From NCBI RefSeq assembly GCF_030813495.1, contig NZ_JAUSUI010000002.1, positions 558,001 through 622,000 on the forward strand: a DNA stretch of 64,000 nucleotides. Direction: 5' to 3'. The notes under the pieces are model-generated. The model searched no databases, was not told the DNA's origin, and worked only from the letters and a program-made list of their open reading frames with translations. This stretch comes from Ancylobacter polymorphus (GTDB lineage Bacteria; Pseudomonadota; Alphaproteobacteria; Rhizobiales; Xanthobacteraceae). A program made the position numbers and the translations under genes. Shown here piece after piece: positions 10,732-19,661 of this stretch (the stretch's first letter is position 1; each line of letters begins with the position of its first letter).

Positions 10732-11310
10732 TTGGAGGAAAGGCGCGGCCGTTCCCTTTCGCCATGCCGAGCGGGCGTCACGCTCTGGCGCGAGGGCGCG
10801 CAGGCGGCGCTCGCCGCTCGGCCGGCGGCGCTCAAGACCGTCATCCGCCTCTCCGCGGAACAGGAGAAGCCCTGGCCGCCGGTGGGGGCGGCGATCCGGC
10901 ACGCGGCGAAGAACGCCGCCGGTCGCGCGGCGGACCGTGCGGAAGCGGAGCCGGCTCAGGATTTCCTCGACGTGCCGGAGCGCCTCGCCTTGGCGCAGGC
11001 GGCGCGTGTCGTCGAATTCAATTCCGTCATCGCGGCGCTGAAGCCGCGGGTCGCGACGCTGAGCGTGGCGCAGAAGCACCGCATCCCCGCCTTTCTCGAC
11101 ATGACCGAACGCGAGGGGCGCCCGCAGCCGACGCTGGAACGGTGGATGTTCGCGCCCGAGCGGGAACAGCGGCGCGAAGGCGCGCGGCCCGGCGGCAATT
11201 CGCGTCCGCCGGGCCGGCGAATATTGACCACACGTCGCCATTCGCTAGAATTGCCGCCATCGGGTGCCGCCCCCGCAAGGGCGGCACGTTTCGTTTTGGG
11301 CGGGCGCTGA
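10732..11310 (+). pseudogene. Decayed Spy/CpxP (LTXXQ-motif) family protein lacking a signal peptide
   Basis: The frame encodes AARPAALKTVIRLSAEQEKPW, then a run of Ala/Arg-rich helix, DVPERLALAQ, and IAALKPRVATLSVAQKHRIPAF. This is the pattern of rhizobial periplasmic Spy-like proteins, whose two L-T/S-x-x-Q motifs here read LSAEQ and LSVAQ. Family members start with a signal peptide, but the frame upstream (open from 10588) contains none, and neither do the other frames there. The only starts are weak (TTG at 10732). I read it as a gene whose N-terminus has been lost or frameshifted; an unusual cytoplasmic version cannot be excluded. Confidence 0.45.
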
Positions 11311-11349
11311 TCCTGTGCGGCGCTTCATGTTGAGAGAGGGAGGGGCGAG

Positions 11350-12558
11350 GTGATCACCCCCATCCTGCCGACCTATAACCGTGTTGACCTCGTTTTCGAG
11401 CGGGGCGAGGGCGCCTGGCTGTTCACCAAGGACGGCGAGCGATATCTCGACTTCACCGCCGGCATCGCGGTGAATGTGCTCGGCCACGCCCATCCCCATC
11501 TCGTGGCGGCGCTCACGGCGCAGGCCGGCAAGCTCTGGCACCTCTCCAACCTGTTCCGCATCGAAGGCGGCGAGCGCCTCGCCGCGCGCCTTACCGCGGC
11601 GACCTTCGCCGACACCATGTTCTTCACCAATTCCGGCGCCGAGGCGCTGGAATGCGCGATCAAGATGGCGCGCAAATACCATTCCGCCAGCGGCCAGCCC
11701 GAGCGCGCCCGCATCATCACCTTCGAGGGCGCCTTCCATGGCCGCACGCTGGCGACCATCGCCGCCGGCGGCAATGCGAAATATCTGGAGGGCTTCGGCC
11801 CGGCCATGCCCGGCTTCGACCAGGTGCCGTTCGGCGATCTCGACGCGGTGAAGGCGGCGATCGGCCCGGAAACCGGCGCCATCCTCATCGAGCCGGTGCA
11901 GGGCGAGGGCGGCGTGCGCACCGCGCCCTGGGCGTTCCTGCGCGAGCTGCGGGCGCTGTGCGACGCGCATGGGCTGCTGCTCATTCTCGACGAGGTGCAG
12001 TGCGGCGTCGGCCGCACCGGCAAGTTCTTCGCCCATGAATGGGCCGGCATCACGCCGGATATCATGGCCGTGGCCAAGGGCATTGGCGGCGGCTTCCCCG
12101 TCGGCGCCTGCCTCGCCACCGAGAACGCCGCCAAGGGCATGACCGCCGGCACCCATGGCTCGACCTATGGCGGCAACCCGCTGGCCATGAGCGTCGCCAA
12201 TGCGGTGCTGGACGTGGTGCTGGAAGAGGGCTTTTTCGAAGAGGTGCTCGCCACCTCCGCCCGGCTGCGCCAGCGCCTCGCCGAGCTGAAGGACCGCCAC
12301 CCCGCCGTGATCGCGGAAGTGCGCGGCGAGGGGCTGCTGCTCGGCCTGCGCACCGTGGTGCCCAACACCGATCTCATCGCCGCCATGCGTACTGAGGGCA
12401 TGCTCGCCCCCTCGGCGGCGGACAATGTCGTGCGCCTGCTGCCGCCGCTGACCATTGGCGACGCGGAAATCGACGCGGCGTTCGCCAAGCTCGACGCCGC
12501 CTGCGCGCGGATCGAGGCGACGCTGAAGGCGGATGCCGCCAAGGGAGCCGCGGCATGA
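11350..12558 (+). CDS. argD: Acetylornithine aminotransferase
   Basis: PLP-dependent class III aminotransferase converting N-acetylglutamate semialdehyde to N-acetylornithine in arginine biosynthesis. Visible motifs are [42 protein letters not shown] and [14 protein letters not shown] (PLP lysine near residue 243). 402 residues is normal. The GTG start at 11350 follows a GGAGGGG-type ribosome site. It overlaps argF by four bases (ATGA), so the two are translationally coupled. The gcrA-argD-argF-hslO neighbourhood is conserved in Rhizobiales. Confidence 0.96.
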   Translation: MITPILPTYNRVDLVFERGEGAWLFTKDGERYLDFTAGIAVNVLGHAHPHLVAALTAQAGKLWHLSNLFRIEGGERLAARLTAATFADTMFFTNSGAEALECAIKMARKYHSASGQPERARIITFEGAFHGRTLATIAAGGNAKYLEGFGPAMPGFDQVPFGDLDAVKAAIGPETGAILIEPVQGEGGVRTAPWAFLRELRALCDAHGLLLILDEVQCGVGRTGKFFAHEWAGITPDIMAVAKGIGGGFPVGACLATENAAKGMTAGTHGSTYGGNPLAMSVANAVLDVVLEEGFFEEVLATSARLRQRLAELKDRHPAVIAEVRGEGLLLGLRTVVPNTDLIAAMRTEGMLAPSAADNVVRLLPPLTIGDAEIDAAFAKLDAACARIEATLKADAAKGAAA

Positions 12559-13490
12559 ACGCGCATAATCCGGGTGCGGTGAAGCACTTCCTCGACCTCG
12601 ACCAGATGCCGGCGGACGAACTGCGCGCGGTGATGGAGCTGTCGAAGAGCCTCAAGAGCCGCCGGCGCGAAGTGGCGGCGGAGAAGCCTTTTGCCGGCAA
12701 AGTGCTGGCCATGGTGTTCGACCAGCCGTCCACGCGGACGCGCATTTCGTTCGATCTCGCCATGCGCCAGCTCGGCGGCGACACGCTGATGCTGACCGGC
12801 GCGGAAATGCAGCTCGGGCGTGGCGAAACCATCGCCGACACCGCCCGCGTGCTCTCGCGCTATGTCGATGCGATCATGATCCGCATTCTCGACCATGCGG
12901 CGCTGGCGGAACTCGCCGAATATGCCACGGTGCCCGTCATCAACGGGCTGACGCGCGACTCCCATCCCTGCCAGATCATGGCCGATGTGCTCACCTTCGA
13001 GGAGCATCGCGGACCGATCGCCGGGCGCACCGTCGCCTGGACCGGCGACGCCAATAATGTGCTGGTGTCGTGGGTGCATGCCGCCCAGCGCTTCGACTTC
13101 GCGCTCAATGTCGCCACGCCGCCCGAGCTTGCCCCGCGCCCGGCGCTGGTGAACTGGGTGCGCGAGACCGGCGCCCGGGTCACTTTCGGCCATGAGGCCG
13201 AGGCGGCGGTGGAAGGCGCGGATTGCGTCGTCACCGACACCTGGGTGTCGATGGGAGACGCTGAGGCCGAGCGCCGGCACAATCTGCTGAAACCCTTCCA
13301 GGTGAATGGCGCGCTGATGCGACGGGCGGCGAAGGATGCGCTGTTCATGCACTGCCTGCCGGCGCATCGCGGCGAGGAAGTCACCGACGAGGTGATGGAC
13401 GGCCCGCAATCCGTGGTGTTCGACGAGGCGGAGAACCGGCTGCACGCGCAGAAGGGCATTCTCGCCTGGTGCCTCGAAGGCGCGGTCTGA
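12555..13490 (+). CDS. argF: Ornithine carbamoyltransferase
   Basis: Condenses ornithine with carbamoyl phosphate to citrulline in arginine biosynthesis. The carbamoyl-phosphate loop STRTR is near residue 59, HPCQIMAD binds carbamoyl phosphate, and [12 protein letters not shown] (near 265) carries the ornithine-site HCLP. 311 residues, complete. Start overlaps the argD stop (ATGA). [10 protein letters not shown] is the SMG ornithine loop. Cytoplasmic trimer in the family. Confidence 0.97.
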   Translation: MNAHNPGAVKHFLDLDQMPADELRAVMELSKSLKSRRREVAAEKPFAGKVLAMVFDQPSTRTRISFDLAMRQLGGDTLMLTGAEMQLGRGETIADTARVLSRYVDAIMIRILDHAALAELAEYATVPVINGLTRDSHPCQIMADVLTFEEHRGPIAGRTVAWTGDANNVLVSWVHAAQRFDFALNVATPPELAPRPALVNWVRETGARVTFGHEAEAAVEGADCVVTDTWVSMGDAEAERRHNLLKPFQVNGALMRRAAKDALFMHCLPAHRGEEVTDEVMDGPQSVVFDEAENRLHAQKGILAWCLEGAV

Positions 13491-13603
13491 CGGCGCCGAC
13501 GCTGCCGGCCGAAAGGCTGAACGAAACGATGGATGGGCTGCGGGCGGACCCTCTCGCCCGCCCCTCGCACATTCCCGGCGGCGCTCCTATATGGGCGGGC
13601 GAC

Positions 13604-14647
13604 ATGACAACACACAGCGCTTCTCCCTCCCCGGCCTCTCGTGGGCCCGATCCCCGCGCGGTCGATGACCGCGTGACCCCGTTCCACATTGACGGGCTCG
13701 ATGTGCGCGGGCGCGTCGTGCGTCTGGGCACCAGCCTCGACGCCGTGCTCGCGCATCACGACTATCCCGCCGCCGTCAAACGCCTGCTCGGCGAGGCCGT
13801 GGCGCTCACCGTGCTGCTCGGCTCGACGCTGAAGATCCAGGGCCGTTTCATCTTGCAGACCCGCACCGACGGGCCGGTCGATCTGCTCGTGGTGGATTTC
13901 GCCGCCCCGCAGGATGTGCGCGCCTATGCCCGCTTCGATCTGGAGCGGCTGGAGGCGATGCAGGCGGCGCTGCCCGCCGGCGCCGGCTTCGACAGCGGCG
14001 CACTGCTCGGCCACGGCCATCTCGCCATGACCATCGACCAGGGCCTGAGCGTCAACCGCTACCAGGGCGTCGTCGCGCTGGCGGGCGAGGGGCTGGAAGC
14101 CGCCGCGCACCAGTATTTCACCCAGTCCGAACAGATCCCCACCCGCGTGCGCCTCGCCGTGGCGGAGGAGATGCACCCGGGCGGCGCACCCTCCTCCTGG
14201 CGGGCCGGCGGGCTGATGGTGCAGTTCCTGCCGACCGAGGGCGGGCGGGTGCGCCCGGTGGACCTGCATCCCGGCGACGCGCCGGAGGGCACGGACCTGC
14301 CCGAGACGGATGAGGACGACGCCTGGGTCGAGACGCTCTCCATCATGGGCACGGTGGAGGATGTGGAACTGGTCGACGCGGACCTGTCCAGCGAGCGGCT
14401 GCTGTTCCGCCTGTTCCACGAGCGCGGCGTGCGGGTGTTCGACACCGAGGCCGTGGTCGCCAAATGCTCCTGCTCGCGCGAGCGGGTGATGAACGTGCTC
14501 TCCAGCTTCACGGCGGAAGAGCGCGGAAGCCTGGTGGAGGACGGCAAGATCGGCGTCACCTGCGAATTCTGCGGCCGCACCTATGACTTCAAGGCCGAGG
14601 AAGTCGTCGAGGCCGGCGCGGCGGACGAAAGCGCGGCGCAGGGCTGA
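13604..14647 (+). CDS. hslO: Redox-regulated chaperone Hsp33
   Basis: Cytoplasmic holdase activated by oxidation. The C-terminal zinc switch is intact: K-C-S-C (about residues 287-290) and C-E-F-C (about 319-322). The frame is open back to 13469, but the ATG at 13604 fits the family's N-terminus, and a TATATG element about 12 bases before it could be a -10 box. That would give a very short leader independent of argF; read-through from argDF is also possible. Length 347 residues. The spacer between the CxC and CxxC motifs is 28 residues, normal for Hsp33. Confidence 0.93.
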   Translation: MTTHSASPSPASRGPDPRAVDDRVTPFHIDGLDVRGRVVRLGTSLDAVLAHHDYPAAVKRLLGEAVALTVLLGSTLKIQGRFILQTRTDGPVDLLVVDFAAPQDVRAYARFDLERLEAMQAALPAGAGFDSGALLGHGHLAMTIDQGLSVNRYQGVVALAGEGLEAAAHQYFTQSEQIPTRVRLAVAEEMHPGGAPSSWRAGGLMVQFLPTEGGRVRPVDLHPGDAPEGTDLPETDEDDAWVETLSIMGTVEDVELVDADLSSERLLFRLFHERGVRVFDTEAVVAKCSCSRERVMNVLSSFTAEERGSLVEDGKIGVTCEFCGRTYDFKAEEVVEAGAADESAAQG

Positions 14648-14674
14648 GCCGGCCACACCCTTTCATCGCCTCAT

Positions 14675-14693
14675 CCCCGGGCGTGGCCCGGGG
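14675..14693. terminator. GC-rich hairpin between convergent hslO and argE
   Basis: CCCCGGGC at 14675-14682 and GCCCGGGG at 14686-14693 form a perfect 8-bp stem around GTG. No T-run follows on the plus strand, so it may be a repetitive extragenic palindrome acting as a bidirectional stop rather than a classical terminator. It sits in the 66-base gap between the two convergent stop codons. Confidence 0.5.
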
Positions 14694-14713
14694 AGTGTTG
14701 CCGACAGCGGCGC

Positions 14714-15877
14714 TTACCCCGCGCACTCCGCGATGAGCCCGGCGAGAAACCGCTCGCAGGCGCGCAGCTGGCTGATCTCGATATATTCGTCCGGCTTGTG
14801 CGCCTGGTCGATGGAGCCCGGCCCGCAGATGATGGTGGGGATGCCCTGGGCCTGGAAATGCCCGCCTTCGGTGCCGTAGGACACGGTATAGGTGCGGTTC
14901 TGCCCGGCGAGGCGCAGCGCCAGAGTCTCGGCCGGCGAGCCGGTCTGGGGGCTGAGCGGCGGCACCTTGTAGATGAAATCGGTGGTGATCGCGGCTTCCG
15001 GCGCGGTTTCGCGCAGCTTCGGCAGCACCACCTCAGCGCCGAAACGGGTGACGCGCGCCAGCAGCGCGTCCTCGTCGAAGCCCGGCAGGCCGCGCACATT
15101 CCAGCGAATGGCGCATTCGCGCGGCACGATGTTGCCGGCGGTGCCGCCGCCCACCACCGTCACCTGCACCGTGGTGCTGGGCGGGTCGAAGCGGCCCGAA
15201 GGGTCGCCCGCCGCCACCAGCTCGGCGCGGATGCGGTCGAGCTCGCCGATCAGCGCGGCGGCGGCGAAGATGGCGTTGGCGCCGAGTTGCGGCATCGAGG
15301 AGTGCGCCTCCCGCCCGGTGACCGTGGTGACATAGGCGATGCCGGATTTATGCGCGTCCACCACCCGCATCGAGGTCGGCTCGCCGACGATGCAGGCGCG
15401 GGGCAGGGGCAGGTCGACGCCCAGCCGGCGCACCGCGGGCACCACGCCGGTGCAGCCGATCTCCTCGTCATAGGACACCAGAAGATGGATCGGCGTCGCC
15501 AGTGGCCGGGCCACCATGTCCGGCACCATGGCGAGGCAGCAGGCGAGAAAGCCCTTCATGTCGCAGGAGCCGCGCCCATAGACCTTGTCGTCGACGGGGG
15601 TGAGGGTGAACGGGTCGGTGCTCCAGGGCTGGCCGTCCACCGGCACCACGTCGGAATGGCCGGAGAGGCATACGCCGCCGACGCCCGCAGGGCCGATGGT
15701 GGCGAACAGGCTCGCCTTGTCGCCGGCCTCGCTGGGGATGATGGTGCTCTCGATGCCGAAGGCGGCGAGATAGTCGCGCACGAAGGCGATGAGATCGAGA
15801 TTGGAGTTGCGGCTCGTCGTGTCGAAGGCGACCAGATAGGCCAGCAATTCCTCGGTCGTCGTCCGTACGGCAAGCAT
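14714..15877 (-). CDS. argE: Acetylornithine deacetylase
   Basis: M20-family zinc amidohydrolase releasing ornithine from N-acetylornithine. GHSDVVPVDGQPW carries the first metal His/Asp, YGRGSCDMKGFLA the bridging Asp, and SYDEEIGCTG the catalytic Glu pair. The dimerisation insert is present in the middle third. ATG at 15877 starts the conserved protein (387 residues); the frame continues to an ATG at 15910, without a better ribosome site. With argD and argF nearby, three arginine steps sit within 5 kb. Confidence 0.92.
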   Translation of the reverse strand: MLAVRTTTEELLAYLVAFDTTSRNSNLDLIAFVRDYLAAFGIESTIIPSEAGDKASLFATIGPAGVGGVCLSGHSDVVPVDGQPWSTDPFTLTPVDDKVYGRGSCDMKGFLACCLAMVPDMVARPLATPIHLLVSYDEEIGCTGVVPAVRRLGVDLPLPRACIVGEPTSMRVVDAHKSGIAYVTTVTGREAHSSMPQLGANAIFAAAALIGELDRIRAELVAAGDPSGRFDPPSTTVQVTVVGGGTAGNIVPRECAIRWNVRGLPGFDEDALLARVTRFGAEVVLPKLRETAPEAAITTDFIYKVPPLSPQTGSPAETLALRLAGQNRTYTVSYGTEGGHFQAQGIPTIICGPGSIDQAHKPDEYIEISQLRACERFLAGLIAECAG

Positions 15878-15962
15878 GGAGAATCCCCGTCGCGAAATGA
15901 GCGCCAGCATACCGGCTTATGCTGCGGTGCCCAACTAGCGCCTTCTTCGAGCGCGCGGAAAG

Positions 15963-16047
15963 GCGCTAGAGCCCGATCCGATCAGGTTGAATCGACTGAC
16001 CGCTGAATCAGTCTCTCAATGATTGATAGAAACGTTTGCTCTAGCGC
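15963..16047. repeat. Dispersed CTAGAGC-type palindromic element whose end supplies the trkH stop codon
   Basis: Outer arms GCGCTAGAGC (15963-15972) and GCTCTAGCGC (16038-16047) are perfectly inverted. Inside is GATCCGATCAGG / TTGAATCGAC-type sequence typical of short intergenic repeats in Rhizobiales. The right arm contains the TAG (minus strand, 16041-16043) that ends trkH. A second, related element lies at 42759-42866. Confidence 0.65.
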
Positions 16048-17492
16048 CGCCAGAAACTCGGCAGGAACAGCACCAGCACGGTGAACAATTCCAGCCGCCC
16101 GACCAGCATGCCGAAGGACAGCAGCCAGATCACATGATCGGGCAGACCGGCGAAATTCTGCGCCGGGCCGACCAACGGGCCGAGGCCGGGGCCGACATTG
16201 GCCAAAGCGGTGATCGAGGCGGAGAAGGCGGTGATGAGATCAAAGCCCAGCATGTTGATGGCGATGGCGATCAGCATGAAGCTGGTGAGGTAGAGAAAGG
16301 CGAAGGACAGCACCGAGGCCACCACATCATCGCCGATCGGCTTGCCGCCATAGACCACCGGGAACACGCCATTGGGGTAGATGACGCGCTTGAGATGCTG
16401 CTTGAGCGCCGAGCCGAGAATGGCGATGCGGAAGGCCTTCATGCCGCCGGAGGTGGAGCCGGTGCAGGCGCCGAGGAACATCACCACGAAATACAGCGCC
16501 TCGGTCGGCGGGCCCCAATTCGTGTAATCCACCGTGACGAAGCCGGTGGTCGACATCAGCGACACGACGTTGAACAGCGCGAAGCGCAGCGCCGTCTCGC
16601 CCTGGTTGATGCCACCGCTCACCTGCTGGAGGGTCGAGACGATGGCGAACAGCGCGACCAGTGAGAGGAAAAGCCGTACCTCGGCATTGGCGAAAAGCCG
16701 GCTGAAATCGCCCGCCAGCACCCGCACATACAGCACGAAGGGCAGCGAGCCCGACAGCATGAAGAAGATGGCGGCATATTCGATCGCCGGGCTGTTGAAA
16801 TAGCCGATCGAGGCGTCGTGGGTGGAGAAGCCGCCGGTGGAAATGGTCGCCATGGCGTGGGCGACGGCGTCGAACACGCTCATGCCGCAAAAGGCATAGG
16901 TGAGGGCGCAGGCGAAGGTGAGGAAGATGTAGGAAGCGAGAATGCCCTTGGCCATCTGCGCCGCGCGCGGCAGCAGTTTTTCCGACTTGTCGGAGGATTC
17001 GGCGCGAAAAAGCTGCATGCCGCCGATCTGCATCATCGGCAGCAGGGCGATGGCCATGACGATGATGCCGATGCCGCCATACCAGTGCAGAAAGGCGCGC
17101 CAGATGAGCAGGCCGGGCGGGCGCTGGTCGAGCCCGCTAATGACGGTGGCGCCTGTCGTGGTGAGCCCGCTCATCGCCTCGAAATAGGCATCGGCGAAGG
17201 AGAGGTTGGATTCCGCCCACATGAAGGGGATGGCGGCGAAGGCCGAGAGCAGCAGCCAGCTCAGCGTGGTGAGCACGAAGGCCTGGCGCAGCGACAGCCT
17301 CTGCACCTCGCTGGAACGGCCGGCCAGCCACAGCGACAGGCCGACAAACACGGTGATGACGGAGGAGGCGGCATAGGCGAGGAAGTCGCCCCGGCCGGCG
17401 ACGAGGTCAACCATCGCCGGAATCATCATCGTCGTGCCGAGAACGGCGAGGAGGACGCCGAGAATGGCGGCGATCGGGCGGAAGTCGATCAC
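16041..17492 (-). CDS. trkH: Trk-type potassium uptake protein TrkH
   Basis: Potassium-translocating membrane subunit of the Trk system. Four pore-loop signatures are visible in order: SGLTTTGATV, STGGFSTHD, MSTTGFVTVD and ACTGSTSGGMKAF, matching the four-fold selectivity filter. 483 residues with about ten membrane helices. The start is GTG at 17492, with only a weak ribosome site. The partner TrkA is not in the window. The stop codon lies inside the 15963-16047 repeat. Confidence 0.93.
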   Translation of the reverse strand: MIDFRPIAAILGVLLAVLGTTMMIPAMVDLVAGRGDFLAYAASSVITVFVGLSLWLAGRSSEVQRLSLRQAFVLTTLSWLLLSAFAAIPFMWAESNLSFADAYFEAMSGLTTTGATVISGLDQRPPGLLIWRAFLHWYGGIGIIVMAIALLPMMQIGGMQLFRAESSDKSEKLLPRAAQMAKGILASYIFLTFACALTYAFCGMSVFDAVAHAMATISTGGFSTHDASIGYFNSPAIEYAAIFFMLSGSLPFVLYVRVLAGDFSRLFANAEVRLFLSLVALFAIVSTLQQVSGGINQGETALRFALFNVVSLMSTTGFVTVDYTNWGPPTEALYFVVMFLGACTGSTSGGMKAFRIAILGSALKQHLKRVIYPNGVFPVVYGGKPIGDDVVASVLSFAFLYLTSFMLIAIAINMLGFDLITAFSASITALANVGPGLGPLVGPAQNFAGLPDHVIWLLSFGMLVGRLELFTVLVLFLPSFWRR

Positions 17493-17597
17493 GGGATATG
17501 GAAACCGTTCGGCGCGGCGGGAGGCCCACGGAGGAAAGCTGCCGCCACCATAGCCGCTTCCCAGCAGGGCCGGAAGCCGCCCGCGCCGGTCATCCCG

Positions 17598-17990
17598 TCA
17601 GTTCAGCGTCCGCGCTTCGCCGGGCACATCCAGCGAGAAGGCCGGCACTTCGGCCTCGAAGGTCTCGCCGGTGGTGGTCTCCAGGCTGTAGCGGCCTTCC
17701 ATGATGCCGGTGGAGGTCGGCAGCGGCACGCCGCTGGTATATTCGAAATGCCCGCCCGGCGGCAGCACCGGCTGCTCGCCGACCACGCCGGCGCCGCGCA
17801 CTTCCTGCACGCGGCCCAGCGCGTCGGTGATGACCCAGTGGCGGGACTTGAGCTGCACCGTGTCGACGCCGAGATTGATGATTTCGATCGTGTAGGCCCA
17901 GAAATACTGGCTACGCTCGGGATCGGAGCGTTCGGGTGCGAAGCGCGGTGTCACCGTCACCTGCACGCCTTTCGTCGTCGCCCGATACAT
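17598..17990 (-). CDS. apaG: ApaG protein
   Basis: Small fibronectin-III-like cytoplasmic protein; the family is linked to Co2+ resistance and nucleotide metabolism, with an unsettled molecular role. FWAYTIEIINLG, LKSRHWVITDALGRVQEV, GVVGEQPVLPPGGHFEYTSG and GIMEGRYSL are the conserved blocks. ATG at 17990 preceded by GGGAGAG gives 130 residues, the usual size; the open frame extends to 18074 without support. It follows metZ on the same strand by 130 bases, an arrangement common in Rhizobiales. Confidence 0.93.
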   Translation of the reverse strand: MYRATTKGVQVTVTPRFAPERSDPERSQYFWAYTIEIINLGVDTVQLKSRHWVITDALGRVQEVRGAGVVGEQPVLPPGGHFEYTSGVPLPTSTGIMEGRYSLETTTGETFEAEVPAFSLDVPGEARTLN

Positions 17991-18120
17991 GCCCGCTCTC
18001 CCGCGCCCCCCGAATCGCCCAAGTGTGTCTACTGAAAGGCTTTTGGCACCGCAGGGCAAGCGGCGGCGGGTCACGCCTGCGTTTGCGCGCCGCCGCCGGG
18101 TACCGTGCCGCCGTCCTCCC

Positions 18121-19329
18121 TCACACCGCCTTCAGCGCGCGGGCGACATCGTCGGTGAGGTCGTCGACATGCTCCAGCCCCACCGAGAGCCGCACCATGC
18201 CGTCGAAAATGCCCATCTCGGCCCGGGCTTCCGGGGTGAAGCGCTGATGCGTCGTGGTGGCGGGGTGGGTGACGAGGCTCTTGGCGTCGCCGAGATTGTT
18301 GGAGATGCGCACAACCTTCAACGCGTTGAGGAAACGGAACGCGCCGGTCTTGCCGCCCTCCACCTCGAAGGTCACCAGCGTGCCGCCGCCGCGCATCTGG
18401 CGCTTGGCCAGTTCGTGCTGGGGATGGTCGGCGCGGAAGGGATAGATGACGCGGGAGACGCCGGGCAGGGCGGCGAGACGGTCGGCCAGCGTGGCGGCGC
18501 TCGCCTGCGCACGCTCGACCCGCAGCGGCAGGGTCTCCAACCCCTTCAGCATCACCCAGGCATTGAAGGGCGAGACCGACGGGCCGGTCTGGCGCAGGAA
18601 GGTCTGCAGATGGTCATTGAGGAACTTCTCCGAACACAGCACCACGCCGGCAAGGCAGCGGCCCTGGCCGTCAATATGCTTGGTGGCGGAATAGACCACC
18701 ACATCGGCGCCCAGGCGGAGCGGGCTCTGCAGCATCGGCGTGGCGAAGACGTTGTCGACGATGAGACAGGCGCCGGCCGCCTTGGAGATGTCCGCCACGG
18801 CGGCGATGTCGACCAGTTCCAGCGTCGGGTTGGTCGGGCTCTCCAGGAAGAACACCTTCGTCTCCGGCCGCACCGCTGCTTTCCACGCGGCGAGGTCGGT
18901 GCCGTCCACCAGCGTCGAGGCAATGCCGAAGCGCGGCAGCAGTTCTTCGATCACATAGCGGCAGGAGCCGAACAGCGCCCGCGCCGCCACCACATGGTCG
19001 CCGGCTTTGAGCTGGCACAGCAGCGAGGCGGTGACCGCCGCCATGCCCGACGCCGTGGCGCGGGCGACTTCCGCCCCTTCCAGCAGCGCGAGGCGGGTCT
19101 CGAACATCGCCGCCGTCGGGTTGGAATAGCGGGTGTAGATGAAGCCGGGGTCCTCGCCCTTGAAGCGGGCTTCGGCCTGTTCGGCACTTTCATAGACATA
19201 GCCCTGGGTGAGGTAGAGCGCCTCCGCCGTCTCGCCGAAGGGCGAGCGCAGAATGCCGCCCTGCACGAGGCGGGTCTCGGGGCGGAGCCCGGCGATTTCG
19301 GCAGGGGAAAGCTTGGGCGTGTCGGTCAT
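18121..19329 (-). CDS. metZ: O-succinylhomoserine sulfhydrylase
   Basis: PLP enzyme making homocysteine from O-succinylhomoserine and sulfide in methionine biosynthesis. Conserved blocks: YTRYSNPT, ATASGMAAVTASL, FLESPTNPTLELVDI and SATKHIDGQGRCLAG, where Lys binds PLP. 402 residues, complete. It is preceded by a SAM-II riboswitch (19383-19443) and a sigma-70-like promoter, so its expression should fall when SAM is abundant. The metZ-type sequence (HIDGQGR) separates it from cystathionine gamma-synthases and lyases. Confidence 0.95.
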   Translation of the reverse strand: MTDTPKLSPAEIAGLRPETRLVQGGILRSPFGETAEALYLTQGYVYESAEQAEARFKGEDPGFIYTRYSNPTAAMFETRLALLEGAEVARATASGMAAVTASLLCQLKAGDHVVAARALFGSCRYVIEELLPRFGIASTLVDGTDLAAWKAAVRPETKVFFLESPTNPTLELVDIAAVADISKAAGACLIVDNVFATPMLQSPLRLGADVVVYSATKHIDGQGRCLAGVVLCSEKFLNDHLQTFLRQTGPSVSPFNAWVMLKGLETLPLRVERAQASAATLADRLAALPGVSRVIYPFRADHPQHELAKRQMRGGGTLVTFEVEGGKTGAFRFLNALKVVRISNNLGDAKSLVTHPATTTHQRFTPEARAEMGIFDGMVRLSVGLEHVDDLTDDVARALKAV

Positions 19330-19351
19330 CGGCGGCTCCGGTCTCTCGCAT

Positions 19352-19389
19352 TGAACCGGGGTCGCCCGCGCTGTCGCGCGGCCCCGGCC
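19352..19389 (-). other. Hairpin between riboswitch and metZ start
   Basis: On the minus strand CCGGGG, CCGCGC, a GACA loop, GCGCGG and CCCCGG form a strong stem between the riboswitch and the metZ ATG. Its 5' side overlaps the GGCCGG arm of the riboswitch pseudoknot, so the two structures could compete. There is no U-run, so translational or Rho-dependent control is more likely than intrinsic termination (inference). Confidence 0.45.
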
Positions 19390-19443
19390 TGTTTAGCAAC
19401 CTTGTTTAGCGTGGCGGCAAGCCGGCCGGCTCAAATGACCACG
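19383..19443 (-). ncRNA. SAM-II (SAM-alpha) riboswitch controlling metZ
   Basis: Read on the minus strand, CGTGG (from 19443) pairs with CCACG (19414-19410) as stem P1. The loop has ATTTGAGCCGG and CTTGC, followed by AAACAA and GCTAAACAGG, the hallmark conserved bases of SAM-II RNAs. The loop CCGGCC can pair with the later GGCCGG (plus strand 19384-19389), forming the H-type pseudoknot that holds SAM. Position directly before metZ is the classical location in alphaproteobacteria. Binding of SAM is expected to reduce metZ expression. Confidence 0.88.
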
Positions 19444-19455
19444 TCGATGCTTTCC

Positions 19456-19484
19456 GCTTACTCCCGTGCCGGGCGGGGCGTCAA
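19456..19484 (-). promoter_or_regulatory. Putative sigma-70 promoter of the SAM-II/metZ transcript
   Basis: On the minus strand TTGACG (19484-19479) and GTAAGC (19461-19456) are separated by 17 bases. Transcription would begin near 19449, just before the riboswitch. The -35 is good, the -10 poor, so this is a position-supported guess. Confidence 0.4.
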
Positions 19485-19500
19485 GCGGACTTCTGCCAAC

Positions 19501-19605
19501 CAGCACTTGGCGAACCAGCACGTGGCGAACCAGCACGTGGCGAACCAGCACGTGGCGAACCAGCACTTGGCCAACCAGCACTTGGCCAACCAGCACTTGG
19601 CGTCG
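19501..19605. repeat. Seven-unit 15-bp tandem repeat in the metZ-dcd intergenic region
   Basis: Seven consecutive 15-base units of CAGCACKTGGCSAAC: one with CTTGGCG, three identical with CGTGGCG, two with CTTGGCC, and a last one ending GCGTCG. A degenerate partial unit (TCTGCCAAC) precedes it. It lies just upstream of the putative metZ -35 and about 56 bases upstream of the dcd start. The 15-base period leaves frames open on both strands (ANQHL / LVGQV repeats), but neither looks like a gene. It may be a variable-number repeat or an array of protein sites. Confidence 0.85.
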
Positions 19606-19661
19606 TCGGATGCCTCCGCTAAAGCCATGACACGGTTGGCGCGCAGCGACGGAGCGGCAGA

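Noticed and set aside
10627-11241. Minus-strand open frame opposite the Spy-like remnant
   Set aside because: Arg-rich without family features; the plus strand shows LTXXQ family pattern.
19501-19605. CRISPR array
   Set aside because: Units are directly contiguous 15-mers without spacers.
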